Origin: AC-49 sp963817035
Lineage (GTDB): Bacteria; Actinomycetota; Thermoleophilia; Solirubrobacterales; Solirubrobacteraceae
Reading direction: 5' to 3'
Length of the DNA: 64,000 nucleotides
Assembly: GCA_963817035.1 (NCBI GenBank)
Contig: CAWFMM010000004.1
Location: forward strand, 1,054,001 to 1,118,000
The position numbers were made by a program, and so were the translations under genes. This document shows, piece by piece, positions 1 to 8,032 of this stretch (its first letter is position 1; each line of letters begins with the position of its first letter). Below the pieces are notes generated by a model. That model saw nothing but the letters and a program-made list of their open reading frames with translations. It made no database searches and was not told the origin of the DNA.

Positions 1-207
1 GCCGCTCTGGCGGTAGTGGTGGCGGTTGGAGAGCACGATCGCCGCCGGGGGCGTCGGGCGCTGGGCGAACCAATCGAGGCCGACATCGGGCGGGATCAGC
101 GGATCGATCGCGACGCCGCCGTCGTCGAGCCAGTACGACGAGACCTCGAACTGCATTCGCGGGTGGATCGCGCTCCAGTGATACACGCCGGGCAGAACCT
201 CGCGCAT
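1..207 (-). CDS. Metallo-beta-lactamase-like hydrolase, 5' part only
   Basis: The first 69 codons of a minus-strand gene that runs out of the left edge. The ATG is at 207 and the frame stays open to position 1. The visible peptide begins MREVLPGVYHWSAIHP and reaches LSNRHHYRQSG. This resembles small proteins of the metallo-beta-lactamase fold, where a strand is followed by a Thr/Ser-Asn-Arg-His-x-His metal-site loop. No strong ribosome site is seen before the ATG. The fold is inferred from a short stretch only. Confidence 0.55.
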   Translation of the reverse strand, partial: MREVLPGVYHWSAIHPRMQFEVSSYWLDDGGVAIDPLIPPDVGLDWFAQRPTPPAAIVLSNRHHYRQSG

Positions 208-244
208 GCATCAACGCTACCGCGCGGCTCGCGGTGAGGTGGCG

Positions 245-2296
245 TCAGCGCAATCGGAACGCGAGGCGCCAGAGCGTCGAGCGCTGGCTGCCGTTGGCGG
301 CCTGGAGGTCGAGCCGGTAGCGGCCGGCGACGAGGTGGTGCCTGGTCAGCAGCGTGCGGAACGTGAAGCGGTCGGCGCCTCGAGCGGCGGCCAGCCTGAC
401 GAAGAGAACGGCGCGGTAGCGACCGCGAACGCGTCGCATGAAGGTCAGCGTGACGCGGGCGGGGCGGTCGAGCGAGAAGCTGAGCGCCAGCGAGCCGTTG
501 GCCTGGGAGGTGCGGCGAAGCCGGGGAGCGGTCAGGCGGGGCGCCGTTGATGCGAAGCTGACCGGGCTGACTTCGTGGGTTGGGCGCCCGGCGTCGGTCG
601 GGGTTGTCGGCGTCGTGTCGACGGTCGGCGTCGTCGCGGTGACCGGTGTGGTCGGCGGCGGCGTGACGCTGGTGGTCGTCGTGTCGTCGATGTTGCCGGC
701 TCCGCTACCGACCGTCGACCCGTTCGGTGTGGCGTCGCACGCGTCACCGCTGCCGTCGTGGTCGCTGTCGGTCTGGCTGGCGTTGGCGATGAGCGGGCAG
801 TTGTCGGCGTGGTCGCCGATGCCGTCGTGGTCGGTGTCGGCGTGCTCGGTCGGGTCGTGGGGGAAGGCGTCGACGGTGTCGCGGAAGCCGTCGCCATCGG
901 AGTCGGTGTCGATTGCAGCGGCGCCGACCGCGGTGCTCGCGTCGAGGCGACCGCCGGTGACCGACAGCGTGTCCAGCGTCGGGCGTTCGTCGACGCTATC
1001 GAGCAACCGTGCCTTGAGCTCGTTGGCGTCGAGCGCGGGGTTGGCGGCGCCCATCAGCGCAACCGTCCCGCTGACCATCGGCGTGGCCATTGACGTGCCG
1101 GTGGCGTAGACGTAGCGCCCGGCGCCGGTCGGCGAGTTCGTCCATGTCGAGGCGATGTTGACCCCGGGCGCGAACAGGTCCACCGTCGTCTGGCCGTAGT
1201 TGGAGAACGGCGCCGCGTTGTCGGATGAGTCGCTGGCCCCGACGCAGACGACGTTGGGCTGCGGCGAGGCGCACGGCCAGAACGCGCCCGCCCCGTCGTC
1301 GTCGATGCCGGCGCCGGTGGTGTCACCGTTTCCGGCGGCGACGACGTACAGCGTGTCGGGGTGCGCGGCGATCGCGTCGGCCTCGGCCTGCGACGGCGCG
1401 CCGGCGCCGAGGCTGGCGTTGACGACCGGGATGCCCAGTTTGCCGGCGAGGGCGAAGGCGTTCGCGACGGTGGCCGAGGTACCGGAGCCCGCTGCGTCGA
1501 GGACGCGGAGCGGGAGGAGCTGTGCCGACGGCGCGACGCCGGCGATGCCGAGGCCGTTGTCCTTGCGCGCGGCGATGATGCCTGCGACATGGGTGCCGTG
1601 GCCGTTTTCGTCCTGCGGGATGTTGTCGGACGCGACGAAGTCCCAGCCCTGCCAATCGTCGACGAAGCCGTCGTGGTCGTCGTCGACGCCGTTGGACTGA
1701 CGGTCGTGGCCCTGGGCGTCGGTGCCCGTCTCGCCAGCGTTGGTCGCGATCGCGCCCTGAAGGTCGGGCGCGGCGAGCTCGACGCCGGTGTCGACGATCG
1801 CAACCGTCTCCCCGGTTCCGGTCGTCGTGGCCCAGGCCCCGGGGGCGTCGATGTCGTCGCCGGCGATGCCGCTGATCCCGAGGATCGGCTGGCCCGTGTT
1901 GTGCAGCGCCCACTGCAGGCCCCAGTAGTTGTCGGTGGTCGCGGCGTGGACGGGCGCGTCCGGCTCGGCGTAGACGACGTCGGGATCGGCATCGAGGGTC
2001 GCGATGGCGTCGGCGAGCTGGCCCGTGGGCGCCTGGACGACCTCGCTGTCGGGCGTGACCATCGTGTCGACGTGCGTGACGCCGGCATCGCTGCGAAGGT
2101 CGCCGCGCTCGCCGTAGCTCAGGCCCGGCGCGCGCCGGACGATGATGTCGTGCACGCCCTGGGCGTCGAGCTGCTCGATCGCCGCCGTATCCAGCTGCGG
2201 CACCTGCGCCTGCGCCGGCGCAACCGACCCGAGCGTACTCAGGCACGCCAAGGCGAAGAGATGAGACAGGACTCGACGACGCATCGGGTTCCCCAT
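245..2296 (-). CDS. Secreted subtilisin-like serine protease (S8) with thrombospondin type-3-like repeats
   Basis: A 683-residue extracellular subtilase. Residues 1-31 form a signal peptide (MRRR, hydrophobic core, AQA). Residues 32-120 look like an inhibitor-type propeptide. The catalytic triad is Asp169 (IVDTGVE), His233 (NGHGTHVAG) and Ser402 (GTSMATP), with the oxyanion Asn323 (AAGN). Residues 463-521 carry Asp-rich calcium-binding repeats like thrombospondin type 3 (DSDGDGF, DTDHDGIGD, DSDHDGSGD). A Thr/Pro linker (about 537-570) leads to an Arg-rich beta domain that probably holds the protein at the surface. An alternative start is Met5. It is transcribed on its own and probably scavenges extracellular protein. 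Confidence 0.93.
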   Translation of the reverse strand: MGNPMRRRVLSHLFALACLSTLGSVAPAQAQVPQLDTAAIEQLDAQGVHDIIVRRAPGLSYGERGDLRSDAGVTHVDTMVTPDSEVVQAPTGQLADAIATLDADPDVVYAEPDAPVHAATTDNYWGLQWALHNTGQPILGISGIAGDDIDAPGAWATTTGTGETVAIVDTGVELAAPDLQGAIATNAGETGTDAQGHDRQSNGVDDDHDGFVDDWQGWDFVASDNIPQDENGHGTHVAGIIAARKDNGLGIAGVAPSAQLLPLRVLDAAGSGTSATVANAFALAGKLGIPVVNASLGAGAPSQAEADAIAAHPDTLYVVAAGNGDTTGAGIDDDGAGAFWPCASPQPNVVCVGASDSSDNAAPFSNYGQTTVDLFAPGVNIASTWTNSPTGAGRYVYATGTSMATPMVSGTVALMGAANPALDANELKARLLDSVDERPTLDTLSVTGGRLDASTAVGAAAIDTDSDGDGFRDTVDAFPHDPTEHADTDHDGIGDHADNCPLIANASQTDSDHDGSGDACDATPNGSTVGSGAGNIDDTTTTSVTPPPTTPVTATTPTVDTTPTTPTDAGRPTHEVSPVSFASTAPRLTAPRLRRTSQANGSLALSFSLDRPARVTLTFMRRVRGRYRAVLFVRLAAARGADRFTFRTLLTRHHLVAGRYRLDLQAANGSQRSTLWRLAFRLR

Positions 2297-2388
2297 CGGC
2301 AGAACAGGCTTCGCAGAATAGGCCTTTGTCCGCGCTGACAGAACACGACCTTCGACGCCGAGGGCGCGGGGCCTGTTCCAGGGGCGCG

Positions 2389-2425
2389 GGCCCCCGTACT
2401 AGGAACTATTCCGAGTACGGGGGCC
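2389..2425. repeat. Hairpin repeat, left copy, at the 3' end of the AbiEi-DUF559 gene
   Basis: A near-perfect inverted repeat. A 12-bp stem (2389-2400 with 2414-2425) is followed by one mismatch, then GGAA/TTCC, and closes on the triloop CTA. On the minus strand that loop is the TAG stop codon of the neighbouring gene. Nineteen bases (GAACTATTCCGAGTACGGG) recur exactly at 3334-3352 on the other side of the gene. It may work as a terminator, but the second copy suggests a dispersed element. Confidence 0.75.
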
Positions 2426-3377
2426 TGTGCCGGGATGTCTTGAGTTCGGCTCGAATGATCGCGGCGATTCGGTCGGCGGCGCCGGCGACTTCGGTGTCGC
2501 TGAAGCGGTGGACGACAAAGCCGGCGGCCCGCAGTCGAGCGGTCTTTTCGGCGTCTTTGCGCCGCCGCCAACGTGAGGCGTGGTAGCGGCCGCCGTCGGT
2601 CTCGACGATCACCCCGGCGTGGCGCCAGAAGAAATCCACTTCGACCAAAGCTTCGCCATTCCACACGTGCTGGTTGACCTCGGCGGCCGGTACGCCGAAC
2701 CGCGCCAACAGCGCGATCATCGCCCGTTCGAGCCCACTACGAACAAGTGGATGCTCTTCCCTCGCCGCCCAGTCCAGGCGACGCGCCCCACGGTGATTGG
2801 GGCTGCGCGCCAGCACCGCCCAGATCTCGCGCATGTCGAGGTTCCGTTGAACGGATGCGGCCTCGTGGAGCATCGCCCCGATATCCACCCTCAACACCGG
2901 GTCGGCGCAGTCCAGCAAGGTCCGGGCGACGGTCGTGATCGGGATTGCGTCGGCCACGGTGGTGTCTCGGGCATCGACGGAGAGTGGGCGATGCAGGCGG
3001 ATTCCGTCCTTGCGTTTGACCGACCGCGGGGCTGTGACATCGATGCGGTAGGTCCCGCCGGCGAGTAGGGCGTGCTTGCGCGCGGCGGTGCGATGGCTGA
3101 GCACCGCCTCCGGCCCGCATGCCAGGACCGCAGCGAGGAACACCCCGTCCAACGGCAGATCGGGCCGGCCGACCGCATACACGCCCTTGTACAGACGATG
3201 CAGACGACCGTTTCGCTCGCGATAGCCAACGTCATCCCACGTCAGGCCCAGCTCGATCAGCGTGTTGCGCTCGACAACTCCGTGCCTCGAGGCGGCGACG
3301 ATCCGCGCATCCAGGCTCGGGCCCCGTAGGTCTGAACTATTCCGAGTACGGGAACCCACACCCCCGATCGTTCCCAA
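2406..3377 (-). CDS. AbiEi-type antitoxin-like winged helix fused to DUF559 (Vsr-like) endonuclease domain
   Basis: The product is 323 residues. The N-terminal third has the AbiEi antitoxin winged-helix pattern (GVVERNTLIELGL, then LYKGVYAVG), and a middle part follows (LSHRTAARKHALL). The C-terminal domain has the DUF559/very-short-patch-repair nuclease signature: VEVDFFW, then VIVETDG, YHASRWRRRKD and a final GFVVHRFSDTEV. This supplies the Asp and Glu-x-Asp residues of a PD-(D/E)XK-like site. The family is common in Thermoleophilia; its role (stand-alone antitoxin, repair or defence nuclease) is not settled. The start is unclear: the TTG at 3377 and a GTG at 3359 both lie in or beside the right-hand repeat. 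The stop codon is the loop of the left-hand repeat. Confidence 0.8.
   Translation of the reverse strand: MGTIGGVGSRTRNSSDLRGPSLDARIVAASRHGVVERNTLIELGLTWDDVGYRERNGRLHRLYKGVYAVGRPDLPLDGVFLAAVLACGPEAVLSHRTAARKHALLAGGTYRIDVTAPRSVKRKDGIRLHRPLSVDARDTTVADAIPITTVARTLLDCADPVLRVDIGAMLHEAASVQRNLDMREIWAVLARSPNHRGARRLDWAAREEHPLVRSGLERAMIALLARFGVPAAEVNQHVWNGEALVEVDFFWRHAGVIVETDGGRYHASRWRRRKDAEKTARLRAAGFVVHRFSDTEVAGAADRIAAIIRAELKTSRHRPPYSE
3321..3352. repeat. Hairpin repeat, right copy, at the 5' end of the AbiEi-DUF559 gene
   Basis: A second copy of the element at 2389-2425, in the same orientation, about 0.93 kb away. It shares an exact 19-base block (3334-3352). Here the outer stem is CCCGTA/TACGGG and the inner stem is degenerate. 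Together the two copies bracket the DUF559 gene. The copy falls within the first codons of that gene if the TTG start is used. Confidence 0.7.
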
Positions 3378-3414
3378 ACAACTGCGCCGTGTGGCGCACG
3401 CCCCGCAACAACCG

Positions 3415-5133
3415 TCAGTCGATCAGCGTCGCCAGGCTCTGGGCGGTCCGCCGCGTCCGGGCGGCGACGATCTCGAGCAGGTTGCGCAGCAGCACCGTCC
3501 GCAGCTCTGCGTCGAGCTCGCGTAGCCCGGCGAGCGTTTCGGCGGGCAGCGCGTAGCACTCGACGTCGGTGTCGGCGCGGACGTCGCCGATGCGCAGGCC
3601 GCCGCCGAGCAGCGCCAGCTCGCCGAGTGTCATGCCGGCCTGCACCGTCGAGACACGGCGCTCGCCGCCGTCGGGCGTCACGATCAGCTCGCTCGCGACG
3701 CCGCGCGTCAACAGCAGCAACTCGCTCACCGGCTCGCCGCTGCGCAGCAGGTACTCGCCCGCCACGAACCGCCGCTCCTCGAGCACGCGCCGCAGCACCG
3801 CGAGGTCGGCGTCGGAGACGCCGCGCAGCACCGCGTGGTTGCGCAACGAGATCAGCTGGGGCGCCGCGGTGTCGCCGGTCAGCCGGTCCTCGCACCACTC
3901 CAGCGCCCGGTCGAGCTCGTCGAACGCCGGCACACCCAGTGCATCGGCCAGCGCCGCCGGCGCCGCCGACACAGCGCTGACGATGCCGCGCAAACCGCCC
4001 AGCAGTGCCAGCGCGGCCGCATGTACGTCGCGCACGCGGCGCAGATCCAAGACCACGAGCTCGGCCGCCTGCGCCAACACCGCGCGCGTCACCTGCTCGG
4101 CTTCCGGGAAGCCGAGATGCCCCTGGATCTCGAACGCCCGCACGCGCCCGCCGTCGCGCGAGATCTCCAGAGCCACTTCCGGCTCGCGCACGCGCTTGGA
4201 CGTCGCGTCGGCCAGCGTGAACGTCCGGCGCACCGGCGACGGGAGTCGGTGCGAGTGCTTGAACATGTGGAAGTCCAGCTCGTGGGAGAGCTCTTCGCAG
4301 ACGCGAACCCCGCGCACCGTGTTGCCGCGCTCGTCCAGCGGCGGCGAGAAGACACCGATCCCCAGGCGCCCGGGCAACACCGCGATCAGCCCACCCGCCA
4401 CGCCGCTCTTGGCCGGTAGCCCGACGTCGTACAGCCAGTCGCCCGCCGCGTCGTACATCCCGCTCGTCGTCATCACGCTGAGCACGTCGCGCACGGTGTC
4501 CTCGGAGACCACCCGCGCGCCCGTCACCGGGTTCATCCCGCCGGCGGCCAGCGTCGCCGCGATCACCGCCAGGTCACGGCAGTCGACGAGGATCGAGCAC
4601 TGCTCGATGTAGCGCTCAACGACCTCGTCGGCCTGGCCGTCGAGCCGGCCGGCGCCGCGCAGCAGGTGCGCGATCGCCCGGTTGCGATCGCTCGTCGCCG
4701 ACTCCGATTCGCGGACCCGGTCGTCGATCGACAACGCCCGCCCGGCGAACGCTCCATAGGCGTCCAATGGAGCGACCGCAGGCGACTTGCCGAGCAGATC
4801 GCGCGCGAGAATCGCGCCCGCGTTGACCATCGGGTTCAGCGGCTCGAGCTCGATCGCGTTGAACGCCTCACCCGTCGGCTCGACCCCGATTCGCTCCCTC
4901 ACGACCTCGCCGTGGGCCTCGAGCGCCATCGCGAACGTCAGCGGCTTGGAGATCGATTGGATCGTGAACTCCAGGCGTGTGTCGCCGGCCTCGTAGACCG
5001 CGCCGTCGACGGTCGCCACTGCGATCCCGAACCACGACGGGTCCGCCGTTCCCAGCTGCGGGATGTACGACGCCACGACACCACTGACATCGCCGGCGAG
5101 CCGCGCATGCAGTGCGGCCAGGTAGGCCTGCAT
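3415..5133 (-). CDS. glsA: Glutaminase with C-terminal STAS and cyclic-nucleotide-binding domains
   Basis: Hydrolyses L-glutamine to glutamate and ammonia in the cytoplasm. The product is 572 residues, nearly twice a plain bacterial glutaminase (about 310). Residues 1-305 are the serine-dependent beta-lactamase-like glutaminase: QSISKPL gives the nucleophile Ser60 and Lys63, LNPMVNAGAI carries the substrate Asn, and PAKSGVAGG the late active-site loop. Residues about 320-410 form a STAS domain and about 427-572 a cNMP-binding fold (GEYLLRSGEP, TLGELALLGG). The fusion suggests control by a small ligand. The chosen ATG is at 5133; a GTG at 5157 sits one base after the stop of the upstream transporter, so translation is probably coupled. 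Confidence 0.9.
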   Translation of the reverse strand: MQAYLAALHARLAGDVSGVVASYIPQLGTADPSWFGIAVATVDGAVYEAGDTRLEFTIQSISKPLTFAMALEAHGEVVRERIGVEPTGEAFNAIELEPLNPMVNAGAILARDLLGKSPAVAPLDAYGAFAGRALSIDDRVRESESATSDRNRAIAHLLRGAGRLDGQADEVVERYIEQCSILVDCRDLAVIAATLAAGGMNPVTGARVVSEDTVRDVLSVMTTSGMYDAAGDWLYDVGLPAKSGVAGGLIAVLPGRLGIGVFSPPLDERGNTVRGVRVCEELSHELDFHMFKHSHRLPSPVRRTFTLADATSKRVREPEVALEISRDGGRVRAFEIQGHLGFPEAEQVTRAVLAQAAELVVLDLRRVRDVHAAALALLGGLRGIVSAVSAAPAALADALGVPAFDELDRALEWCEDRLTGDTAAPQLISLRNHAVLRGVSDADLAVLRRVLEERRFVAGEYLLRSGEPVSELLLLTRGVASELIVTPDGGERRVSTVQAGMTLGELALLGGGLRIGDVRADTDVECYALPAETLAGLRELDAELRTVLLRNLLEIVAARTRRTAQSLATLID

Positions 5134-5158
5134 CGGCGACGGCGAGGCGGCCTCCACG

Positions 5159-6752
5159 TCAGGCCGCGGCGGCGGCGCCGCTGTCCTGCTGGTGGTAGCT
5201 CGCGAGCAGCGCGGTCTCCTCGTCCTTGGTCGGGAAGCGGAACCAGACGAGCGTCGCGCCGAGCAGGATCGCGACGATGCCGGCGGTGTAGGCCCACTGG
5301 TCGCCCTGCAGGAACGCGGTCTTCGCCGCGGTGATGATCTGGTTGGAGTAGTGCGGGTTCTGCTGGGCGACCTGCGCGGCGCTGGAGAAGGACTTCTCGA
5401 GTTCCTCCTGGACATCGGTCGAGCCCTGGGTCGACGAGGAGGCGACGGCCGCGGTCGCGGCGGCTGCGTAGCCGGCGGTCAGCAGCGCGCCGAAGATCGA
5501 CTGCATGATCGCGCCGCCGAGGTCGCGCTGCAGGTCGGCGGTGCCCGAGGCCATCCCGGCGCGGGAGACCGGGACCGAGCCGGTCAGCGATCGCGACGCC
5601 GGTGTCCCGGCGAACCCGACGCCGATCCCGATGAACAGGTACCCGAGGCCGACCTTCCAGTAGGCGATGTTCTCCTTCCATAGCAGCAGCATGGTCAGGA
5701 AGCCGAGCAGGCAGAAGACGTAGCCGATGAGCAGCACGAGCCGCGCGCCGTGCTGTTCGACGAGCTTGGCCGAGCGCGGCGCGACGATCACCATCCCGAC
5801 CGCGGCGGGGATGATCGCGAAGCCCGCGTCGAGCGTCGAGTAGCCGAGTACGTTCTGCAGGAACTGCTGGCCGATGAACATCGCGCCCATCAGTGACCCG
5901 AAGACGATGATGCCGGCCAGCGCCGCGACCCAGAAGATGCGCCGTCCCGCCACGTCGAGGTCATAGAGCGGGTTGCGGGCGCGCTTCTGGCGCAGGTAGA
6001 AGCCGACGCCCGTGGCAATCGCCAGTACGAACAGGCCGATCGTCAGCCCACCCTTGTCGGGCACCGGCGCGAAGTTGATCGCGAGGATCAGCGCCGCGAC
6101 CATCACGACCGAGAGGATGCCGCCGAGGTTGTCGACCGACTCGGGCGTCTCGTTGACGTGAGCCGGCACGTGGCGCCAGGCCATGAACAGCGCGACAACG
6201 GCCAGCGGCAGCGTGATGTAGAAGACCGAGCTCCAGTCAAAGCCGGTCAGCAGCGCGCCGGCGGCGAGCGGACCGAGTGCCGCGATGGCGCCTCCGAGGC
6301 CCGACCACAGCGCGATCGACTTCGTGCGTCCGGGGCCGGGTACCCATAGTGCGGTGATCAGGGCGAGCGTCGTCGGGTAGGCCATGCCGGCCGCGACGCC
6401 GCCGAACAGCCGTGCGGCGAACAGGACGCCGATCGACGGCGACAAGCGCGGCGAGCAGGCTGGCCGGGATCGCCAGCGCGGTGCCGATCAGCAGCATCAT
6501 CTTGCGTCCGTAGTGGTCGCCGAGCGCGCCGAGGTAGAGCACCGACCCGGCGAGCCCGAGCGAGTAGCCGACCGCGACGAGATCGAGCGCCGTCTGGCTG
6601 GCGTCGAACGCCTTGCCGATGTCCGGCAGCGCCACGTTGGCGATCGACAGGTTGAGGTTCGCGACCGCGGCGACGAGGATCAGCGCGATCAGGACAAACT
6701 TGCCGTTCTCCGGGCCGTCCGACGCCTGGTTCACCGCGGCGGACTCTGACAT
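5159..6752 (-). pseudogene. MFS drug/proton antiporter (DHA2-like) with a one-base frameshift
   Basis: About 530 codons of a 14-helix-type efflux transporter. It starts at the ATG at 6752 (MSESAAVNQ). The first frame carries the first helices and motif A (LGDHYGRKM). Near 6440-6446 the frame changes by one extra base: LLAAL in the first frame continues as SPSIGVLFAARLFGG in the next. From there the protein runs to the TGA at 5159 with all later helices intact. Removing one C in the GCGCTTG context restores the frame. The start lies 10 bp after the antiporter stop and the end abuts the glutaminase, so the three form an operon. It is either a recent lesion or a sequencing error. Confidence 0.82.
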
Positions 6753-6762
6753 CGCGGGCAGT

Positions 6763-7965
6763 CTACGCCGGTGTCGGCGCGGTGGCCGGTTCCTTGAGAT
6801 CGCCGCGCAAGCGCAGGCCGAGGATCGGGAAGAGGAGCGTCGAGAGCACTGCTGCGCCGACCAGGGCCGCGGCGGTTGACGTGCGCATCCGGTGCGCATC
6901 GACCGCGACCGCGGTGATCGCGAGCACGAGCGGGAGCTGAGTCGAGGAGAACAGCGCCAGCGCCGTTCGCTCGCGGCGGTCGAGTACCCCCCGGTAGAGC
7001 AGCAGCGCCGGCGTCCCGCGCACGACCAGGAACAGGACGAAGAACACGAGCATCTTCACCACACCCGACACGCTGGCAAACAGCGAGTCGATGTTCAGCT
7101 GCATCCCGCTGACGACGAAGAAGAACGGCACGAAGACTCCGAACGCGACCGCCTGGAGCTTGGAGTCGAACTGGGGAATCTCGGTCGTCTTGAGCATCTG
7201 CCGGGTGATCAGCCCCGCGGCGAAGCCACCGAGCAGCAGATCGAGCCCGAGCTTGTAGGCGAGCAGAGCCAGTGCAAAGACCATCACCAGCACCCACCGC
7301 ACCGCGAGCTGCGAGCTCGCCTCCAGCGTGCGCTCGAACAGCGGCACCGTCCGCTCGGCCGAGCGGACGGCGAACATCGCGACGGCAACCGCGAGGACGA
7401 TGAAGCCCAGCAGGATCAGCGCGTTGTGCACCGTGCCGTCGGTCGACAGGAACAGCGTGAGCAGCAGGATCGGGCCGAACTCTCCGATCGCACCGGCCGC
7501 GAGCAGGAAGGTGCCGAACCGCGTCTTCATCTCGCCGGCGTCGGCGAGAATCGGGATCAGCATCCCGATCGCCGTCGTGACGAGCGCCGATCCGGTGTAC
7601 TTCAGCGACAGCACGACGCCGGTCGCCATCAGGATCCCGCCGACGGTGTAGGCGATGGTCAGCGACATGCCCCAGCCGAGCAGGCCGAGCTTCAGCGGCA
7701 GGCCGCGGATGCGCTCGAGGTCGATCTCGTAGCCGGCGAAGAAGAACAGCAGCCCGAGGCCCAGCGAGGCGAAGAACTCGATGCCCGGCGTGACGTGCAG
7801 CCCCAAGACCTGCGGCCCGATCACCACGCCGAGCAGCAGCTCGATGACCACGACCGGGATCACCAGTCCGCCGGCGCTGGCGGTCTCCGCCAGCGTCGCC
7901 GCCAGCGCCGCGGCCGCCGCGATCGCGAGGAACGTCCCGGGTGCCAGGGTGACCGCGGCGATCAT
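6763..7965 (-). CDS. Cation:proton antiporter, CPA2/KefB-like membrane domain
   Basis: A 400-residue integral membrane protein with about 12-13 hydrophobic segments and no C-terminal nucleotide-binding (RCK) domain. It matches the Na+/H+ exchanger domain of the CPA2 family: ELLLGVVIGPQVLG near the N-terminus, then LLFFFAGYEIDLERI, and an alternating small/hydrophobic core with the family's Asp. It exchanges K+ or Na+ for protons across the cytoplasmic membrane; the ion cannot be told from sequence. It is the first gene of the operon antiporter-MFS-glutaminase and is transcribed divergently from zwf across a 67-bp promoter gap. Confidence 0.87.
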   Translation of the reverse strand: MIAAVTLAPGTFLAIAAAAALAATLAETASAGGLVIPVVVIELLLGVVIGPQVLGLHVTPGIEFFASLGLGLLFFFAGYEIDLERIRGLPLKLGLLGWGMSLTIAYTVGGILMATGVVLSLKYTGSALVTTAIGMLIPILADAGEMKTRFGTFLLAAGAIGEFGPILLLTLFLSTDGTVHNALILLGFIVLAVAVAMFAVRSAERTVPLFERTLEASSQLAVRWVLVMVFALALLAYKLGLDLLLGGFAAGLITRQMLKTTEIPQFDSKLQAVAFGVFVPFFFVVSGMQLNIDSLFASVSGVVKMLVFFVLFLVVRGTPALLLYRGVLDRRERTALALFSSTQLPLVLAITAVAVDAHRMRTSTAAALVGAAVLSTLLFPILGLRLRGDLKEPATAPTPA

Positions 7966-8032
7966 CGTGGCGGATCATCCTATGCGGGTGATGTGCGTCC
8001 TCCCGCGCCCGCGTGAGAATGGGCCACGCTGA

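Noticed and set aside
1638..1720. Repeated GTCGTC/GTCGTGGTC tracts suggesting a tandem repeat or CRISPR
   Set aside because: These encode Asp-rich segments of the subtilase; there are no regular spacers.
5134..5415. An N-terminal extension of the glutaminase to 5415
   Set aside because: The extra part lies within the MFS coding sequence and is Ser/Arg/Pro noise; glutaminase homology begins at MQAYL.
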